From positions 4,588,001-4,652,000 of the forward strand of contig NZ_CP024202.1 in the NCBI RefSeq assembly GCF_003932755.1: a stretch of 64,000 nucleotides of DNA. Direction: 5' to 3'. Positions 50,182-60,385 of the stretch are shown piece after piece. Positions within the stretch are counted from its first letter, which is position 1; every line of letters begins with the position of its first letter. The notes under the pieces were generated by a model. It was given only the letters and a program-made list of their open reading frames with translations, had not been told where the DNA came from and ran no database searches. The translations under genes were made by a program, and so were the position numbers. Source of the DNA: Methylomicrobium sp. wino1. Lineage in GTDB: Bacteria > Pseudomonadota > Gammaproteobacteria > Methylococcales > Methylomonadaceae.

Positions 50182-50210
50182 TTGGGACGATATGATCGCT
50201 TTCAAGTTTC

Positions 50211-51392
50211 TCAAACATATTGCCCGGCACACCAACCTGACGACCAAGCCCATTGAAAGTTATAACCGCCTAGCCAACCGGTCACATCGAGCACTTCGCC
50301 AATGAAATACAGGCCTGGTACATCATGGCAGGCCATCGTTTTCGATGAAATCGCGTTGCAATCGACGCCGCCCAATGTCACTTCGGCGGTGCGGTAGCCT
50401 TCTGTCGCGTTCGGTTTAATCGACCAATTGTTAATACAGTTGGCAATAGCATCGACTTGAGCGGTCGATAAATCCGCCATATTACTATGGAGTAAACTTT
50501 CTTCGATTAGACAGGCGATTAAACGTTTCGGCAATAATTCGGCCAGTACAGTCTTTAACGCGGTTTTAGGCTTTGTCGTTTTATGCTGCCAAAGATGCTC
50601 GGCAAGATCGGTCTCAGGTAATAAATCGAACGTCAACGCCTGCCCGGGGCGCCAGTAGTTCGAAATCTGGAGCATCGCCGGTCCGCTTAGCCCCCGATGG
50701 GTAAATAACAAATTCTCGGTAAAACTTTGCTCGAAACAACTCACCCGGCATAACAGCGCGATACCGGAAAGTTCGGATAATCGCTGCTTGTCGTCCGGTT
50801 GCAGCGTAAACGGAACCAAGCCCGCCGAAGTCGGCCAAACCTTAATGCCGAATTGTTCGGCAATTTTGTAGCCGAACGGTGTAGCTCCCATTTTGGGAAT
50901 CGACAGCCCTCCGGTAGCGATCACTAGCGAGCGGCATATATAAGTTTGCAGCTTGGTTTTAATCAGGAATTGTCGATCAGAACAATGCTCAATGGCTTCG
51001 ATGTGGGTATTCAAGGTAATGTCGACGCCGACCGAATCGCACTCGGTCAGCAGCATGTTAAGAATATCCTTGGCGCTGTCGTTACAAAACAAGCGACCGA
51101 ACTCTCGCTCGTGATAAGGAATGCGATAACGCTGAATCCAACCAAGAAAATCCCATTGTGTAAATCGACTCAAGGCCGATTTACAAAAATGCGGATTATG
51201 GGAAATATAATTGTCCGGCTCAACCGAATAATTGGTGAAGTTACAGCGTCCGCCTCCGGACATCAGAATTTTTTTACCGGGCTTTGCGGCTAATTCCAAC
51301 ACTTTCACATTGCGCTTGCGCTTACCTGCTTCGATGGCGCACATTAACCCGGAAGCGCCCGCTCCGATTACGACGACATCGGTTTCCACCAT
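50211..51392 (-). CDS. HI0933/YhiN-family FAD-dependent oxidoreductase
   Basis: The 393-residue flavoprotein has the dinucleotide-binding start VVVIGAGASGLMCAIEAGKR, the family signature GKKILMSGGGRCNFTN, and the C-terminal FAD segment PGLYFIGEVLDVTGWLGGYN followed by FQWAWSSG. These define the HI0933-like family, to which BaiN belongs. The substrate is not known. It is transcribed on the minus strand, alone. Confidence 0.92.
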   Translation of the reverse strand: MVETDVVVIGAGASGLMCAIEAGKRKRNVKVLELAAKPGKKILMSGGGRCNFTNYSVEPDNYISHNPHFCKSALSRFTQWDFLGWIQRYRIPYHEREFGRLFCNDSAKDILNMLLTECDSVGVDITLNTHIEAIEHCSDRQFLIKTKLQTYICRSLVIATGGLSIPKMGATPFGYKIAEQFGIKVWPTSAGLVPFTLQPDDKQRLSELSGIALLCRVSCFEQSFTENLLFTHRGLSGPAMLQISNYWRPGQALTFDLLPETDLAEHLWQHKTTKPKTALKTVLAELLPKRLIACLIEESLLHSNMADLSTAQVDAIANCINNWSIKPNATEGYRTAEVTLGGVDCNAISSKTMACHDVPGLYFIGEVLDVTGWLGGYNFQWAWSSGWCAGQYV

Positions 51393-51529
51393 AGTTTATA
51401 TTTGGAAAAAAGCGGTGAACTATACAAGAGTCGCAATCAAATCACCAGACCTCGAGTCAATTGGCGTGAGCAATTAGCCTTGTAGGACATGCATAAGCGA
51501 CAAGTGCGCTAGCCCATTTCACAATCCTA

Positions 51530-51850
51530 TCAGAAACTTTTTTGTTCGGTATAGCCTTCCGGCTCATGCATAAACACAGCACCCAAATCAGCGAATCGAA
51601 ACAAACGCATTGCGCGCTCACCATTATAATCAAGTACTCGCAAAGGACGATCCGCACTCAATTCTTGTTCAGCCTTTTCGAAATGATGTCCATAGCGGTC
51701 TCTCGCCAACGGTATCGGAATTTCATAGGCGACAAACTTTTCGACACCCTTGCCTGCCAGCACTGCTAAAAACGACTGGTCGTCGACTTGCGAACGATCC
51801 GTCATCACGACCATTGTGCCGCTTCCGGAGAATAATAAAAATACTTTCAT
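51530..51850 (-). CDS. Conserved hypothetical protein
   Basis: The 106-residue protein starts MKVFLLFSGSGTMVVMTDRS and has no signal peptide or membrane segment. I do not recognise a named family. It lies 32 bases downstream of the TIGR02647-type gene on the same strand, and the two may be cotranscribed. Composition matches the neighbouring genes. Confidence 0.65.
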   Translation of the reverse strand: MKVFLLFSGSGTMVVMTDRSQVDDQSFLAVLAGKGVEKFVAYEIPIPLARDRYGHHFEKAEQELSADRPLRVLDYNGERAMRLFRFADLGAVFMHEPEGYTEQKSF

Positions 51851-51882
51851 CGCTTATGCCCCCCGAAAACCCGTAAGCCCCC

Positions 51883-52116
51883 TTAACCGGAGGTAAGAAT
51901 AATATGACAAGCTTGCGCATGCTCGGCAGCCGTTCGACCGAGATCAGTCAAATATCCGCCATCCGCTTGCGTTACCAACCCTTTTTGATACATACGAGCG
52001 ACTGCGTCGATAATCGAGGCATCCGCATCCTTATGAATCTTGATTCCCTCGAGTGTCGTCGTCAGGTTGTAATGTAGCAAAATATTGAGTTCGTCCACTA
52101 ATTCTTGTTTGAGCAT
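51883..52116 (-). CDS. TIGR02647-like small conserved protein
   Basis: The 77-residue protein (ELVDELNILLHYNLTTTLEG, then YQKGLVTQADGGYLTDLGRT) resembles a small family seen in Pseudomonas and relatives, which I recall as TIGR02647. The shape suggests a winged-helix-like fold, which is an inference. The function is unknown. It begins an apparent two-gene unit. Confidence 0.7.
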   Translation of the reverse strand: MLKQELVDELNILLHYNLTTTLEGIKIHKDADASIIDAVARMYQKGLVTQADGGYLTDLGRTAAEHAQACHIILTSG

Positions 52117-52306
52117 GTATGTTCTCCATTTATTATTAATATCATTTAATCACAGAAGCGGATAATAACCATTTTCGAAAAAGTTCGATTGATTATTTTT
52201 GAACCAAGCTCCGGACAAACTTAAATCCGATAAAAACTATTTAGCCCTCGAAAATAGTGAACAGTGAAATAATGCAGCATTTCAATTACTTGTCAAGCCC
52301 TAATTT

Positions 52307-52334
52307 CCTCTTTCCTCTTTCCTCTTTCCTCTTT
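52307..52334. repeat. Short heptanucleotide array (CCTCTTT)4 after waaA
   Basis: Four perfect CCTCTTT units end eight bases beyond the waaA stop codon. On the minus strand the array reads AAAGAGG repeated, preceded by GGTGAAA, which is the unit of the array at 6551. Confidence 0.8.
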
Positions 52335-52341
52335 CACCATA

Positions 52342-53643
52342 CTACGCCGATGTAGCATTATTGGGCCCGAGTAACGAAGCGATCAGGGTTACAATTTTAT
52401 CCAAAGCCCCCTTGTTATCTGCGACAAATTGCAAGCCGTTTTGGACCAATGCATCACGCGCCGCTCGATTTTGATGGATATTACCAACATTAGACAGGAT
52501 TTCCGCTTCATTGAAACATTGAACCGCAGCTTCAGCGGCCAACACATTGGATTGAATTTCTCTGAAATTATCCATGTAAGGGCCGAACATTACCGGAACA
52601 CCGAGCGCCGCCGGCTCTAAAATATTGTGCCCTCCGACCGGCACCATACTGCCGCCGACAAAAGCCAAGTCGGCAACAGCATAAAACAGTTTCAATTCGC
52701 CCATGCTGTCCAACAAAAATACATCGGTTTCATCCGCACATTTCAATCCGGACGACCGGGTTATCAGTTTTAAATCATTGCCGACAACCTGACACTCGAC
52801 TTCTGAAAAACGCTCAGGGTGACGAGGCACAAGCAATAATAGCAACTCAGGTATCGAGGCCTTGAGCTTCGGATAAAGACCTAAAAAAATCGCTTCTTCG
52901 TTTTTATGCGTGCTGGCAATAATCCAAACAAAACGTTCCGCGAAGTATTCCTGCTTCAGTTGCCTGCCTCGGTCCAGCAAGTGCGGATCGATATCGATAT
53001 CGAACTTCAAATTGCCAACCGATTGAACGTGCGTTCGTTTCGCGCCGATCGACATGAATCGTTCGGCATCCTCCCGCGTTTGAGTCGCAATTTGGCTAAC
53101 GCACGCAAGTGCCGGTTTAATTAGGCTCGGAATTTTGGCGTAACCGAGTGTGGATCTATCGGATAATCGAGCATTGACTATACACATCGGAATGCCTCTT
53201 GCCGCGCAGGTAGCGAAAAGATTGGGCCAAATTTCGGTCTCCATGACTACGCCAAGCTCGGGCCTAAATGCAGCAATAAACCGAGCGACCGAATCGGGCG
53301 TATCGTAAGGAAGATAAACATGAGTGACGGAATCGGCCAAAACGGCTTGAACACGCGAGGAACCGGTCGGCGTGGTTGTAGTAATCAGGAATTTTTTTGC
53401 AGGATAATCTTGCTGAAGACGCTTGATTAACGGAAAAGCCGCCTCGGCCTCTCCGACCGATACGGCATGAAACCAGACAAACGGACCTTCGAAGCGTTGC
53501 CGATACAACCCAAGCCTCTCCCAGTAGCGATTACGGTATTCGGGCGCCTTGATGCTCCGCCAAAGCAACCGCCCAAAAATCAGAGGCAATAATAAATAAA
53601 AAACGACGGAATAAAGAGTTCGCAAGATGTTTAGTCTCAACAT
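52342..53643 (-). CDS. waaA: 3-deoxy-D-manno-octulosonic acid (Kdo) transferase
   Basis: The enzyme adds Kdo to the lipid A precursor at the inner face of the inner membrane. The 433-residue chain has an N-terminal membrane anchor (LYSVVFYLLLPLIFGRLLW), the acceptor-domain motifs WFHAVSVGEAEAA and TTTTPTGSSR, METEIWPNL, and a donor-domain glycosyltransferase region with VGGSMVPVGGHNILEPA. The ATG at 53643 (MLRLNILRTLY) is used; the frame also opens at a TTG 42 bases upstream. It has no clear operon partner. Confidence 0.95.
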   Translation of the reverse strand: MLRLNILRTLYSVVFYLLLPLIFGRLLWRSIKAPEYRNRYWERLGLYRQRFEGPFVWFHAVSVGEAEAAFPLIKRLQQDYPAKKFLITTTTPTGSSRVQAVLADSVTHVYLPYDTPDSVARFIAAFRPELGVVMETEIWPNLFATCAARGIPMCIVNARLSDRSTLGYAKIPSLIKPALACVSQIATQTREDAERFMSIGAKRTHVQSVGNLKFDIDIDPHLLDRGRQLKQEYFAERFVWIIASTHKNEEAIFLGLYPKLKASIPELLLLLVPRHPERFSEVECQVVGNDLKLITRSSGLKCADETDVFLLDSMGELKLFYAVADLAFVGGSMVPVGGHNILEPAALGVPVMFGPYMDNFREIQSNVLAAEAAVQCFNEAEILSNVGNIHQNRAARDALVQNGLQFVADNKGALDKIVTLIASLLGPNNATSA

Positions 53644-53689
53644 TCTAAAAAAAAGGGTAACACCTTGGCAGGACAGGGTTTGCAATCCC

Positions 53690-54260
53690 GTCCTAAACGT
53701 TACCTACATGGATGTAGGTAAGGCGCGCGAGCAGGAGCGGAGACTTTTCGACCGAGGCCAAAGCCACTCAAAGCGTTAGGGGCGGGTTAAATAACCCGCC
53801 CCGCGTGGAGAGAAGCGTACCCTACGACTCACTTATCTCGTTCCCAAGTTCTAACTTGGAAACGCATACCCTCAAGCTCTCCGCTTGAGGTCACCCGGCA
53901 AACGGAGCTTGAAGGTAGTCACTCCCAAGCTGGAGCTCTCATCGTTATACATAAGTCATAAATTATCCTTTTGCAATCTTAGCCAATGTGGCCTCGATAC
54001 CATTTATTGTCACTTAACACTCTCGGCCTCGAAATCGCGACCAGGGGATCGCTCCCACAGAGCATCCGCCGCCCGCTGTGGGAGCGACGCCTTCGTCGCG
54101 ACTATAGAAGCCGCTAACGCTCATACACCAATAGCCTTTTCGGACGACACGGCAACCTAGCGCTCGGTCGCTGCTTTTTTTTCACAATAGGTATATTTAT
54201 ACTTGTGTATAACGGCAAGCGCTGGAGCGTGGGAGCGAGAAAAACACTTTTTCAAGGATA
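53690..54260. repeat. Intergenic REP-like palindromes between waaA and hemY
   Basis: This gap of about 670 bases has no credible gene. It holds a large palindrome at 54036-54100 (CGCGAC...CGCTCCCACAG facing CTGTGGGAGCG...GTCGCG). It also holds a TCGTTCCCAAGTTCTAACTT palindrome near 53841 and a degenerate relative, GCTGGAGCGTGGGAGCGAG, near 54222. Such CTCCCACAG-type palindromes are a known style of REP sequence in Proteobacteria. Confidence 0.6.
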
Positions 54261-54315
54261 ATGAAAGCTTTTCTAAAACGGCAAAGATTCCCACTCACCG
54301 CCTTTTCTTAGCCTG

Positions 54316-55548
54316 TTAACCTGTAACATTTTCCACCTGACGCGCCACTTCGCCGGAGGCCAACTCGAGAGCGCATTTGTAACATTCAAGTGCCGAATTT
54401 TTATCGCCTTTTTCGGTCAATAAATCCGCTAGCAATTGATAAGCCGAGACCGAAGGCTCCAAGGCAATACTTTTTTCCAAATATTGCCCGGCCTTATCCG
54501 TTTCTTTACACCGCTTACTAATTTTACCGAGCACCCTCAGCAAAACCGCATTATCGGGATAGGCCTTAAGCCAACCTTCTGCGGTTTTAAGCTGCCTTTG
54601 AGGGTCGTTGGATTGAACGCTACCAAACAATACCAACAAAGTTTCGTCCCAATCCTCGGAAATCGAGCGTGCTAGTTCGTCCTCTATTTTGGCGCCTGCG
54701 CCAACATCGATCATACCGGCAAAATAAATCGCGGGAATCCCTTGTATACGCTTAATATAATCAGGCACCTCCTGCCAGACTTCTTGAATCTTGGTATAGT
54801 CGCCGTTTTCCGCCGCCTTTCTCAACAAGCCGCTAAAAACCTCAGCTTCCAGCAGTTTGATTTCGGTTTCCATCAACACTTTGCTTTTATTCATCGACGG
54901 AATAATTTTGCGTATCGCTTCCCAGTCCCCTAATTGGCGATATGTCTGGTGCAATAGCTTCAAGACGCTGGCATGACCGGGATTGATTGAGTGCAGTTTT
55001 TTCAGTGTATCGAGCGCTTGGCCGAACTGCTGCTCCGACAAATGCATTTCCGCCTGGGTCAAACCGACCGCAATATCGGCGCCCGGCGATCGCTCCGCAG
55101 CAATTTTTAGATATTCATCGCGCTTTTCAACAGCTCCGCGCGACTGAGCTGCGCGTGCCGCAGTCAAATAATGAATCAATGGCGCGCCGCTATGCGAAGC
55201 ATGTTTGATCAGAATTTTTTCGGCTTTTTCCCAATTTCCTTCCGCCGAATCCACTAAACCAGCGATCAAAGCTTCTTGAGACCGGTTGTATTTGACACTT
55301 TGGCCATGGGATTTGACCTTGCCGGGCAACCGAAGCAACCAGCCCAGTAAGCGAAAAAACATATAGAACAGAAAGAAGGCGATGACTATCGTAACACCTA
55401 ACGCCACCAAAGACGTTTCCAGGGACCAATGACCGATACCAATCAATACATAGCCCGGGTCGTCGTAGCGAGAAAACCAACTGTGTATCCCAAAAGCGAC
55501 CGCGATGGCGATAAACAGCGAGCCCAGAAAAAAAATAATATTTTTCAT
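54316..55548 (-). CDS. hemY: HemY, TPR protein of the hem cluster
   Basis: The 410-residue inner-membrane protein belongs to the gammaproteobacterial HemY family associated with late heme synthesis, distinct from the Bacillus oxidase of the same name. Two N-terminal membrane helices (IIFFLGSLFIAIAVAF and VALGVTIVIAFFLFYMFFRL) precede a KYNRSQEALIAGLVDSAEGN segment and several TPR units in the periplasmic or cytoplasmic tail. It follows hemX by 19 bases and ends the hemCDXY operon. Confidence 0.92.
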   Translation of the reverse strand: MKNIIFFLGSLFIAIAVAFGIHSWFSRYDDPGYVLIGIGHWSLETSLVALGVTIVIAFFLFYMFFRLLGWLLRLPGKVKSHGQSVKYNRSQEALIAGLVDSAEGNWEKAEKILIKHASHSGAPLIHYLTAARAAQSRGAVEKRDEYLKIAAERSPGADIAVGLTQAEMHLSEQQFGQALDTLKKLHSINPGHASVLKLLHQTYRQLGDWEAIRKIIPSMNKSKVLMETEIKLLEAEVFSGLLRKAAENGDYTKIQEVWQEVPDYIKRIQGIPAIYFAGMIDVGAGAKIEDELARSISEDWDETLLVLFGSVQSNDPQRQLKTAEGWLKAYPDNAVLLRVLGKISKRCKETDKAGQYLEKSIALEPSVSAYQLLADLLTEKGDKNSALECYKCALELASGEVARQVENVTG

Positions 55549-55567
55549 AATGTACCCGTTGTTATAT

Positions 55568-56752
55568 TTAGGATGACTCAGGAGCCGACAAAGCCTTATC
55601 GGTTTCGATTCTAAGTTTGGTGATATCGCGTAGCATTTTTAGTGAATGACTGATATCGGGATATTGGCTGTGTAAACTAATCGCTTCGAGCTTATCCAAT
55701 TCGGCCACGAAGTTTCTGGCGATCGAATTACTTGTAAAATGTTCGGCTACCCATTCCTTTGCATCGGCAATACTGGCCTTGTATAAAACTTCGTTTTGCT
55801 GCACCAAACCGATTTTTATCATTTCTAATTTGACACGCAATTGCTGGCGAGTGAACTGCGCTTCCTCCGGCGTAATAATTTCAGTGATAGGCTGGTCGGT
55901 ATGCCTCACCGTTACGACACCTTGCAAACTTTTTAACGCTTTCGACAGAAGGTCGTGCTCTTCATCGGTATGCTGAGCATGATCGTGTATTTCTTCAGAC
56001 GGCGTCATAGACTTCCCGGCATAAGGTTTAATCAGCGACAACTTACCGATTTCAGTCTCCAATGTTCTAATCGACGAATAAACCCCGACAATATCGAGCT
56101 GTTGCACTTTAGCTAATTCGGCAACTTCCTTGGCAATTTGTTCGCGTACTTTATAGGCCGCTGCATCACCGCTTTCACGCAAACGTTGATCCGCCGCTTG
56201 CAACGCTTCACGAGCAGTTTCGACATCACCGGTCAGCTGCAGTCGCTGATTTGCGACGCTAAGCAAATACTCGGCATCGGCGATTAACCAATCGCCACGC
56301 GTTTTACCCAATTGGCGCTGAACCTGTTGAATTCGAGTATTCAAATCAGTACGCATCGCTTCCAATTTTTCGGACTGCAGTTGAGAAAACTCGGTCAAGG
56401 ATTCATTAATCAACCTATCTTTCGCTTTCAAATCCGATTCGATCGTCGTCAAATGCGATTGAATCGCGGCAATTTGCGTTTGGTAGCCGCTGATTTGCTT
56501 AGTCAACTCGAATAATTGCATATCGCCTTTAGAGACTTCACCGCCGAGCGTCTCCTGCTGCTGTCTTAATTGAGCAAACAAAAATAAGCCTATGCCAACG
56601 ATCGATAGGATAACCAAAAAAACGATCACCGCCAGCCAAAATCCGCTTCGGGATCGGTGTACTTTTTCGCTGCTATTCACCGTTTTCGTATCCGTTTCAG
56701 CTTCCGCTTCCCGCTCTTGGTTTTCAGTCACTTCGGCCACACTATTCCCCAT
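55568..56752 (-). CDS. hemX: HemX, uroporphyrinogen-III C-methyltransferase-like membrane protein
   Basis: The 394-residue protein has an acidic cytoplasmic N-terminus, one membrane helix (GFWLAVIVFLVILSIVGIGL) and a long coiled-coil-rich domain (about 70-170), then the HemX core with WLIADAEYLLSVANQRLQLT. It has no methyltransferase domain despite the family name. Its start overlaps the end of hemD by 11 bases, which supports translational coupling. Confidence 0.92.
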   Translation of the reverse strand: MGNSVAEVTENQEREAEAETDTKTVNSSEKVHRSRSGFWLAVIVFLVILSIVGIGLFLFAQLRQQQETLGGEVSKGDMQLFELTKQISGYQTQIAAIQSHLTTIESDLKAKDRLINESLTEFSQLQSEKLEAMRTDLNTRIQQVQRQLGKTRGDWLIADAEYLLSVANQRLQLTGDVETAREALQAADQRLRESGDAAAYKVREQIAKEVAELAKVQQLDIVGVYSSIRTLETEIGKLSLIKPYAGKSMTPSEEIHDHAQHTDEEHDLLSKALKSLQGVVTVRHTDQPITEIITPEEAQFTRQQLRVKLEMIKIGLVQQNEVLYKASIADAKEWVAEHFTSNSIARNFVAELDKLEAISLHSQYPDISHSLKMLRDITKLRIETDKALSAPESS

Positions 56753-57512
56753 TGCACATAGTAGTTACTTTTTGAACAATCGCTTCGTCATCCGGACCGG
56801 AGGCTAAAGCGATTCTTTTAAAGCCGATATCCTCGGCAAGATATTTCATTCTTTCGCTGATAACGACCAAAGGGACGGACATCAATTCCGACTTTGCGTA
56901 AGAACTTAACATTTCCACAAGATTGCGTAATGCTTCACCGCTGCTTACCGTGATCAGGCTAAGATCTCCGCGTTTTAACAAATCGACCACCGGCTGAACA
57001 TCGGATTGCGGTCGAATTCTTTGATAGACCTCCCAATATTCAACGACCGCACCTCTTTCGCGCAAAGTATCGGCAAGTTTTTCCCGGCCGCCTTCGCCCC
57101 TGATTATTAAAAAGGCGCGTCCCTCAATCCCATGAAAATAAGGCAATGTCAACAAAGCTTCGCTATCGAAACCAGTCTCAGGCACCCAATCAACGACGAG
57201 TCCCGAAGTCTCCAAAGCTCTGGCCGTGGCTTTTCCAACCGAGGCGATTTTACACTGTTTAAATGGGGCTATTTTGCCATTATTCGCTTGCAGCGCAAAA
57301 TTTACCGCATTAGCGCTGACAAAGATTAAACAATCGAAATACTGCAGCCTCTCAAGCTTTTCGAATCCGCCAGTCGAACCAGGCAGCGGAGCAATTTCGA
57401 GCACCGGAAAGCGCACGGCTTGCCAACCACGATTCTCGATCATTCGAGCCAAATTGTGCGCCTGATGAACCGGGCGAGTCACCAGCACCGAAAACGATTT
57501 TGCATTCGTCAT
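56742..57512 (-). CDS. hemD: Uroporphyrinogen-III synthase
   Basis: The enzyme cyclises hydroxymethylbilane to uroporphyrinogen III. The 256-residue chain starts MTNAKSFSVLVTRPVHQAHN and carries the weakly conserved two-domain HemD fold with FVSANAVNFAL and VSSGEALRNLV. The frame is open to 57695 through hemC, but the ATG at 57512, four bases after the hemC stop, fits both operon structure and family length. It overlaps hemX. Confidence 0.93.
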   Translation of the reverse strand: MTNAKSFSVLVTRPVHQAHNLARMIENRGWQAVRFPVLEIAPLPGSTGGFEKLERLQYFDCLIFVSANAVNFALQANNGKIAPFKQCKIASVGKATARALETSGLVVDWVPETGFDSEALLTLPYFHGIEGRAFLIIRGEGGREKLADTLRERGAVVEYWEVYQRIRPQSDVQPVVDLLKRGDLSLITVSSGEALRNLVEMLSSYAKSELMSVPLVVISERMKYLAEDIGFKRIALASGPDDEAIVQKVTTMCNGE

Positions 57513-57516
57513 TAAT

Positions 57517-58452
57517 CTAAAACAAAGCTTGCAAAATTTTATCGGCGCCGCTATCCAATAACTCTTCGGCAATAGATACACCGATCTGTTCGGCCTGTTC
57601 GGCCGGTCCGCTTCGTTCTGCGCGATATACCACGCTGCCGTCAGGATCACCGACCAAGCCTCGCATGTTAAGAGTATCCGATTGCAAGGTCGCAAAACCG
57701 GCTATCGGAACTTGGCAGCCGCCTTTTAATCGAGCATTCATCGCACGCTCGGCCGATACACAAATATGAGTTTCCGGATCGTGTAGCCGACTTAATAATT
57801 CGTTGATAACCGTATCGTCGCTTCGGCATTCGATCCCAATCGCACCTTGCCCGATGGCTGGCAGACTTTCACTAGGATCGAGCCGCGCGGCGATTCTATG
57901 CTGCATACCTAAGCGAATCAGCCCGGCCGAGGCAAGAATGATCGCATCGAATTCGCCCGCATCGAGCTTGGCCAATCGGGTATTGACATTACCTCTCAAT
58001 GTCAATATTTCGGCATTGGGAAATTTTTCCTTGATTTGACATTGTCGTCGCAAGCTGCAAGTCCCTATTCTAGGTTGTTCGGGCAGCTCGCTCAGCGAAG
58101 CAAAGTGATTAGACACAAAGGCATCGGTAGGATCTTCACGCTGTAAAATCACCGACAAATGCAAACCATCCGGAAATTCCACCGGCACATCCTTCATTGA
58201 ATGCACAGCAATATCGGCCCTGCCTTCCAACATCCCCTGTTCCAACTCCTTGACGAACAAGCCTTTTCCGCCAACCTTAGCCAATGGCGCATCCAACAAT
58301 TTGTCGCCTTTCGTAGTCATCGTGACCAATTCGGTTACAAGCCCAGGAAAAGCCCGCTTCAACCGATCGGCGACATGTTCGGCTTGCCATAAGGCTAAAG
58401 GGCTCTTGCGAGTTGCGATACGAATGATTTGATTTGCCAAAACAACACCCAA
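57517..58452 (-). CDS. hemC: Porphobilinogen deaminase (hydroxymethylbilane synthase)
   Basis: The enzyme joins four porphobilinogen units. The 311-residue chain begins [19 protein letters not shown], contains the active-site DVPVEF and the cofactor-binding arginines in [10 protein letters not shown], and has the dipyrromethane-attaching cysteine in KGGCQVPI. It is the first gene of hemCDXY and is divergent from argH. Confidence 0.97.
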   Translation of the reverse strand: MGVVLANQIIRIATRKSPLALWQAEHVADRLKRAFPGLVTELVTMTTKGDKLLDAPLAKVGGKGLFVKELEQGMLEGRADIAVHSMKDVPVEFPDGLHLSVILQREDPTDAFVSNHFASLSELPEQPRIGTCSLRRQCQIKEKFPNAEILTLRGNVNTRLAKLDAGEFDAIILASAGLIRLGMQHRIAARLDPSESLPAIGQGAIGIECRSDDTVINELLSRLHDPETHICVSAERAMNARLKGGCQVPIAGFATLQSDTLNMRGLVGDPDGSVVYRAERSGPAEQAEQIGVSIAEELLDSGADKILQALF

Positions 58453-58700
58453 TATTCAACTAAAAATGCACATTGTAACCTGTCCGACAAGCACAATCCT
58501 TAGCGAGTTTCATTTTCGGCAGACAAAGCCTTGTACGACCAAGAAAAACTCATTTTATTTCTATGTACTTACAAAACTCACGCCCTATTATAAACTTTTC
58601 CTTCAAAAATACAGAAATGGGGCGAATCAACACTTTTCAGAACACCGAAAGCGGGCGCATCGCTTATAATGATTCATTTTTAATTTCAGCACCAAAACTC

Positions 58701-60104
58701 ATGACCAACGTTAACTCCGAAAAACTATCCAGCGCCCGGTTTGCCGAGGCCACCGATGCCTTTGTAGAAATCTTTACCGCTTCGGCCGACTTCGACAAAC
58801 GGATGGCTCAGCAAGACATTCAAGGTTCGATCGCTCATGCAACAATGCTGTGCAAAATCGGCATCCTCACCGAAAACGAACGCGATGCGATCATAGACGG
58901 ACTCCAACAAATCGGCATCGAAATCAAGCAAGGTCAATTTAATTGGTCCGTCAAACAAGAAGACGTTCATATGAACATCGAAGCTCGCCTAACCGATATG
59001 ATCGGCATTGCCGGCAAAAAGCTGCATACCGGACGCTCCCGCAACGATCAGGTCGCGACCGACATTAGGCTTTATTTGCGCGATGAAATCAAGCGTATCC
59101 GCGCCGAACTAACTCGTTTGCAAAATGCCATTTTGAACCTCGCCGAACGCGAAGCGGACACGATCATGCCCGGTTTTACCCATTTGCAGGTCGCGCAACC
59201 AATCACTTTCGGACATCATCTGATGGCTTGGTTCGAAATGCTCAAGCGCGATAACGAACGCTTAGCCGACTGCCTAAAACGAATCAATATTATGCCGCTG
59301 GGAGCCGCGGCATTAGCTGGTACCAGCTATCCGATCGACCGACACATGACCGCGCAACTTTTGCAATTTTCCGAACCGTCGGCCAATTCGCTGGATTCGG
59401 TTAGCGACCGCGATTTCGCAATCGAATTTTGTGCCGCCGGCAGTTTGATTATGATGCATCTCTCGCGCTTCTCAGAGGAACTGGTATTGTGGTCCAGCGC
59501 CCAATTCGATTTCATCGATATTCCTGATGCTTTCTGCACCGGCTCATCTATCATGCCGCAAAAGAAAAACCCCGATGTTCCGGAATTGGTCCGCGGCAAG
59601 TCAGGACGCGTCACAGGACATTTGATGTCGCTGTTGATGCTGATGAAAAGCCAACCGCTCGCCTATAATAAGGATAATCAAGAAGACAAAGAGCCGTTGT
59701 TCGATACTGCCGATACCCTCATCAATTGCCTGCGCGCATTCGCGGACATGGTGCCCCGCTTGAGTGCAAAAAAAGACAACATGTACCGCGCCGCGAAACA
59801 AGGCTTCGCGACCGCAACCGATCTCGCCGATTACCTGGTCCGAAAAGGCCTAGCCTTTCGAGATGCGCATGAAATTGTCGGCCGAGCCGTGCGGCTCGGC
59901 GTCGAAACCGAACGCGACTTGTCCGAGTTAACGCTTACGGAATTGCAACAGTTTTCCGACAACATTGACGAAGACGTCTTTAGCGTATTAACACTGGAAG
60001 GCTCTGTCGCCGCCCGAAAGCATATCGGCGGAACCGCACCGGATACCGTTAGAGAGGCCATTAGCAAAGCGAGAGCCGAACTTGCTGGGAATGGTGAATG
60101 GTGA
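58701..60104 (+). CDS. argH: Argininosuccinate lyase
   Basis: The enzyme releases arginine and fumarate from argininosuccinate. The 467-residue chain has the family blocks [25 protein letters not shown] and the signature [12 protein letters not shown]. The frame opens at 58563, but the ATG at 58701 ([10 protein letters not shown]) fits the family length, and a TATAAT hexamer at 58665-58670 lies between. The final residues GNGEW and the TGA stop are encoded by a heptamer array that begins within the gene. Confidence 0.96.
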   Translation: MTNVNSEKLSSARFAEATDAFVEIFTASADFDKRMAQQDIQGSIAHATMLCKIGILTENERDAIIDGLQQIGIEIKQGQFNWSVKQEDVHMNIEARLTDMIGIAGKKLHTGRSRNDQVATDIRLYLRDEIKRIRAELTRLQNAILNLAEREADTIMPGFTHLQVAQPITFGHHLMAWFEMLKRDNERLADCLKRINIMPLGAAALAGTSYPIDRHMTAQLLQFSEPSANSLDSVSDRDFAIEFCAAGSLIMMHLSRFSEELVLWSSAQFDFIDIPDAFCTGSSIMPQKKNPDVPELVRGKSGRVTGHLMSLLMLMKSQPLAYNKDNQEDKEPLFDTADTLINCLRAFADMVPRLSAKKDNMYRAAKQGFATATDLADYLVRKGLAFRDAHEIVGRAVRLGVETERDLSELTLTELQQFSDNIDEDVFSVLTLEGSVAARKHIGGTAPDTVREAISKARAELAGNGEW

Positions 60105-60155
60105 ATGGTGAATGGTGAATGGTGAATGGTGAATGGTGAATGGTGAATGGTGAAT
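60093..60155. repeat. Heptanucleotide tandem array (GGTGAAT)9 at the argH 3' end
   Basis: Nine perfect GGTGAAT units occupy 60093-60155, preceded by a partial unit GGGAAT. The argH stop TGA at 60102-60104 lies in the second unit. Confidence 0.93.
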
Positions 60156-60189
60156 GGAAAAGCATAGCCGAAAGATCGAGGCAAGCGAC

Positions 60190-60385
60190 TGAGTTTTTAT
60201 GTCTATCGCATTTCAAATTTAGGCATTAGGACATGGCTACGCAGGGGTGTTAGATCGATTTGCTCCTCGGCAACTGCTGAATTACAGGGATATAATGAAT
60301 GCAGAAAATACATTACGCCAAGGATGGCGTGTATTAGAGCAATGCAGGAGCAATTGCCGAAGAGCATTTTTTGCTCCCTGTATCA
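60190..60385. repeat. Degenerate dispersed repeat between argH and cyaA
   Basis: ATCGCATTTCAAATTTAGGC resembles the unit at 31850. CGCCAAGGATGGCGTGTATT and GCAGGAGCAATTGCCGAAGA match modules in copy A. The termini are poorly preserved. The remaining bases to cyaA include TTGACT (60478-60483) and two TATAAC hexamers but no well-spaced promoter. Confidence 0.55.

Noticed and set aside
60093-60155. Regular tandem repeats that might suggest a CRISPR array.
   Set aside because: Units are 7 bases with no spacers, and no cas genes are present.
59831-60184. A minus-strand frame with repeated FTIHHSP residues.
   Set aside because: It is the antisense of argH plus its heptamer array.
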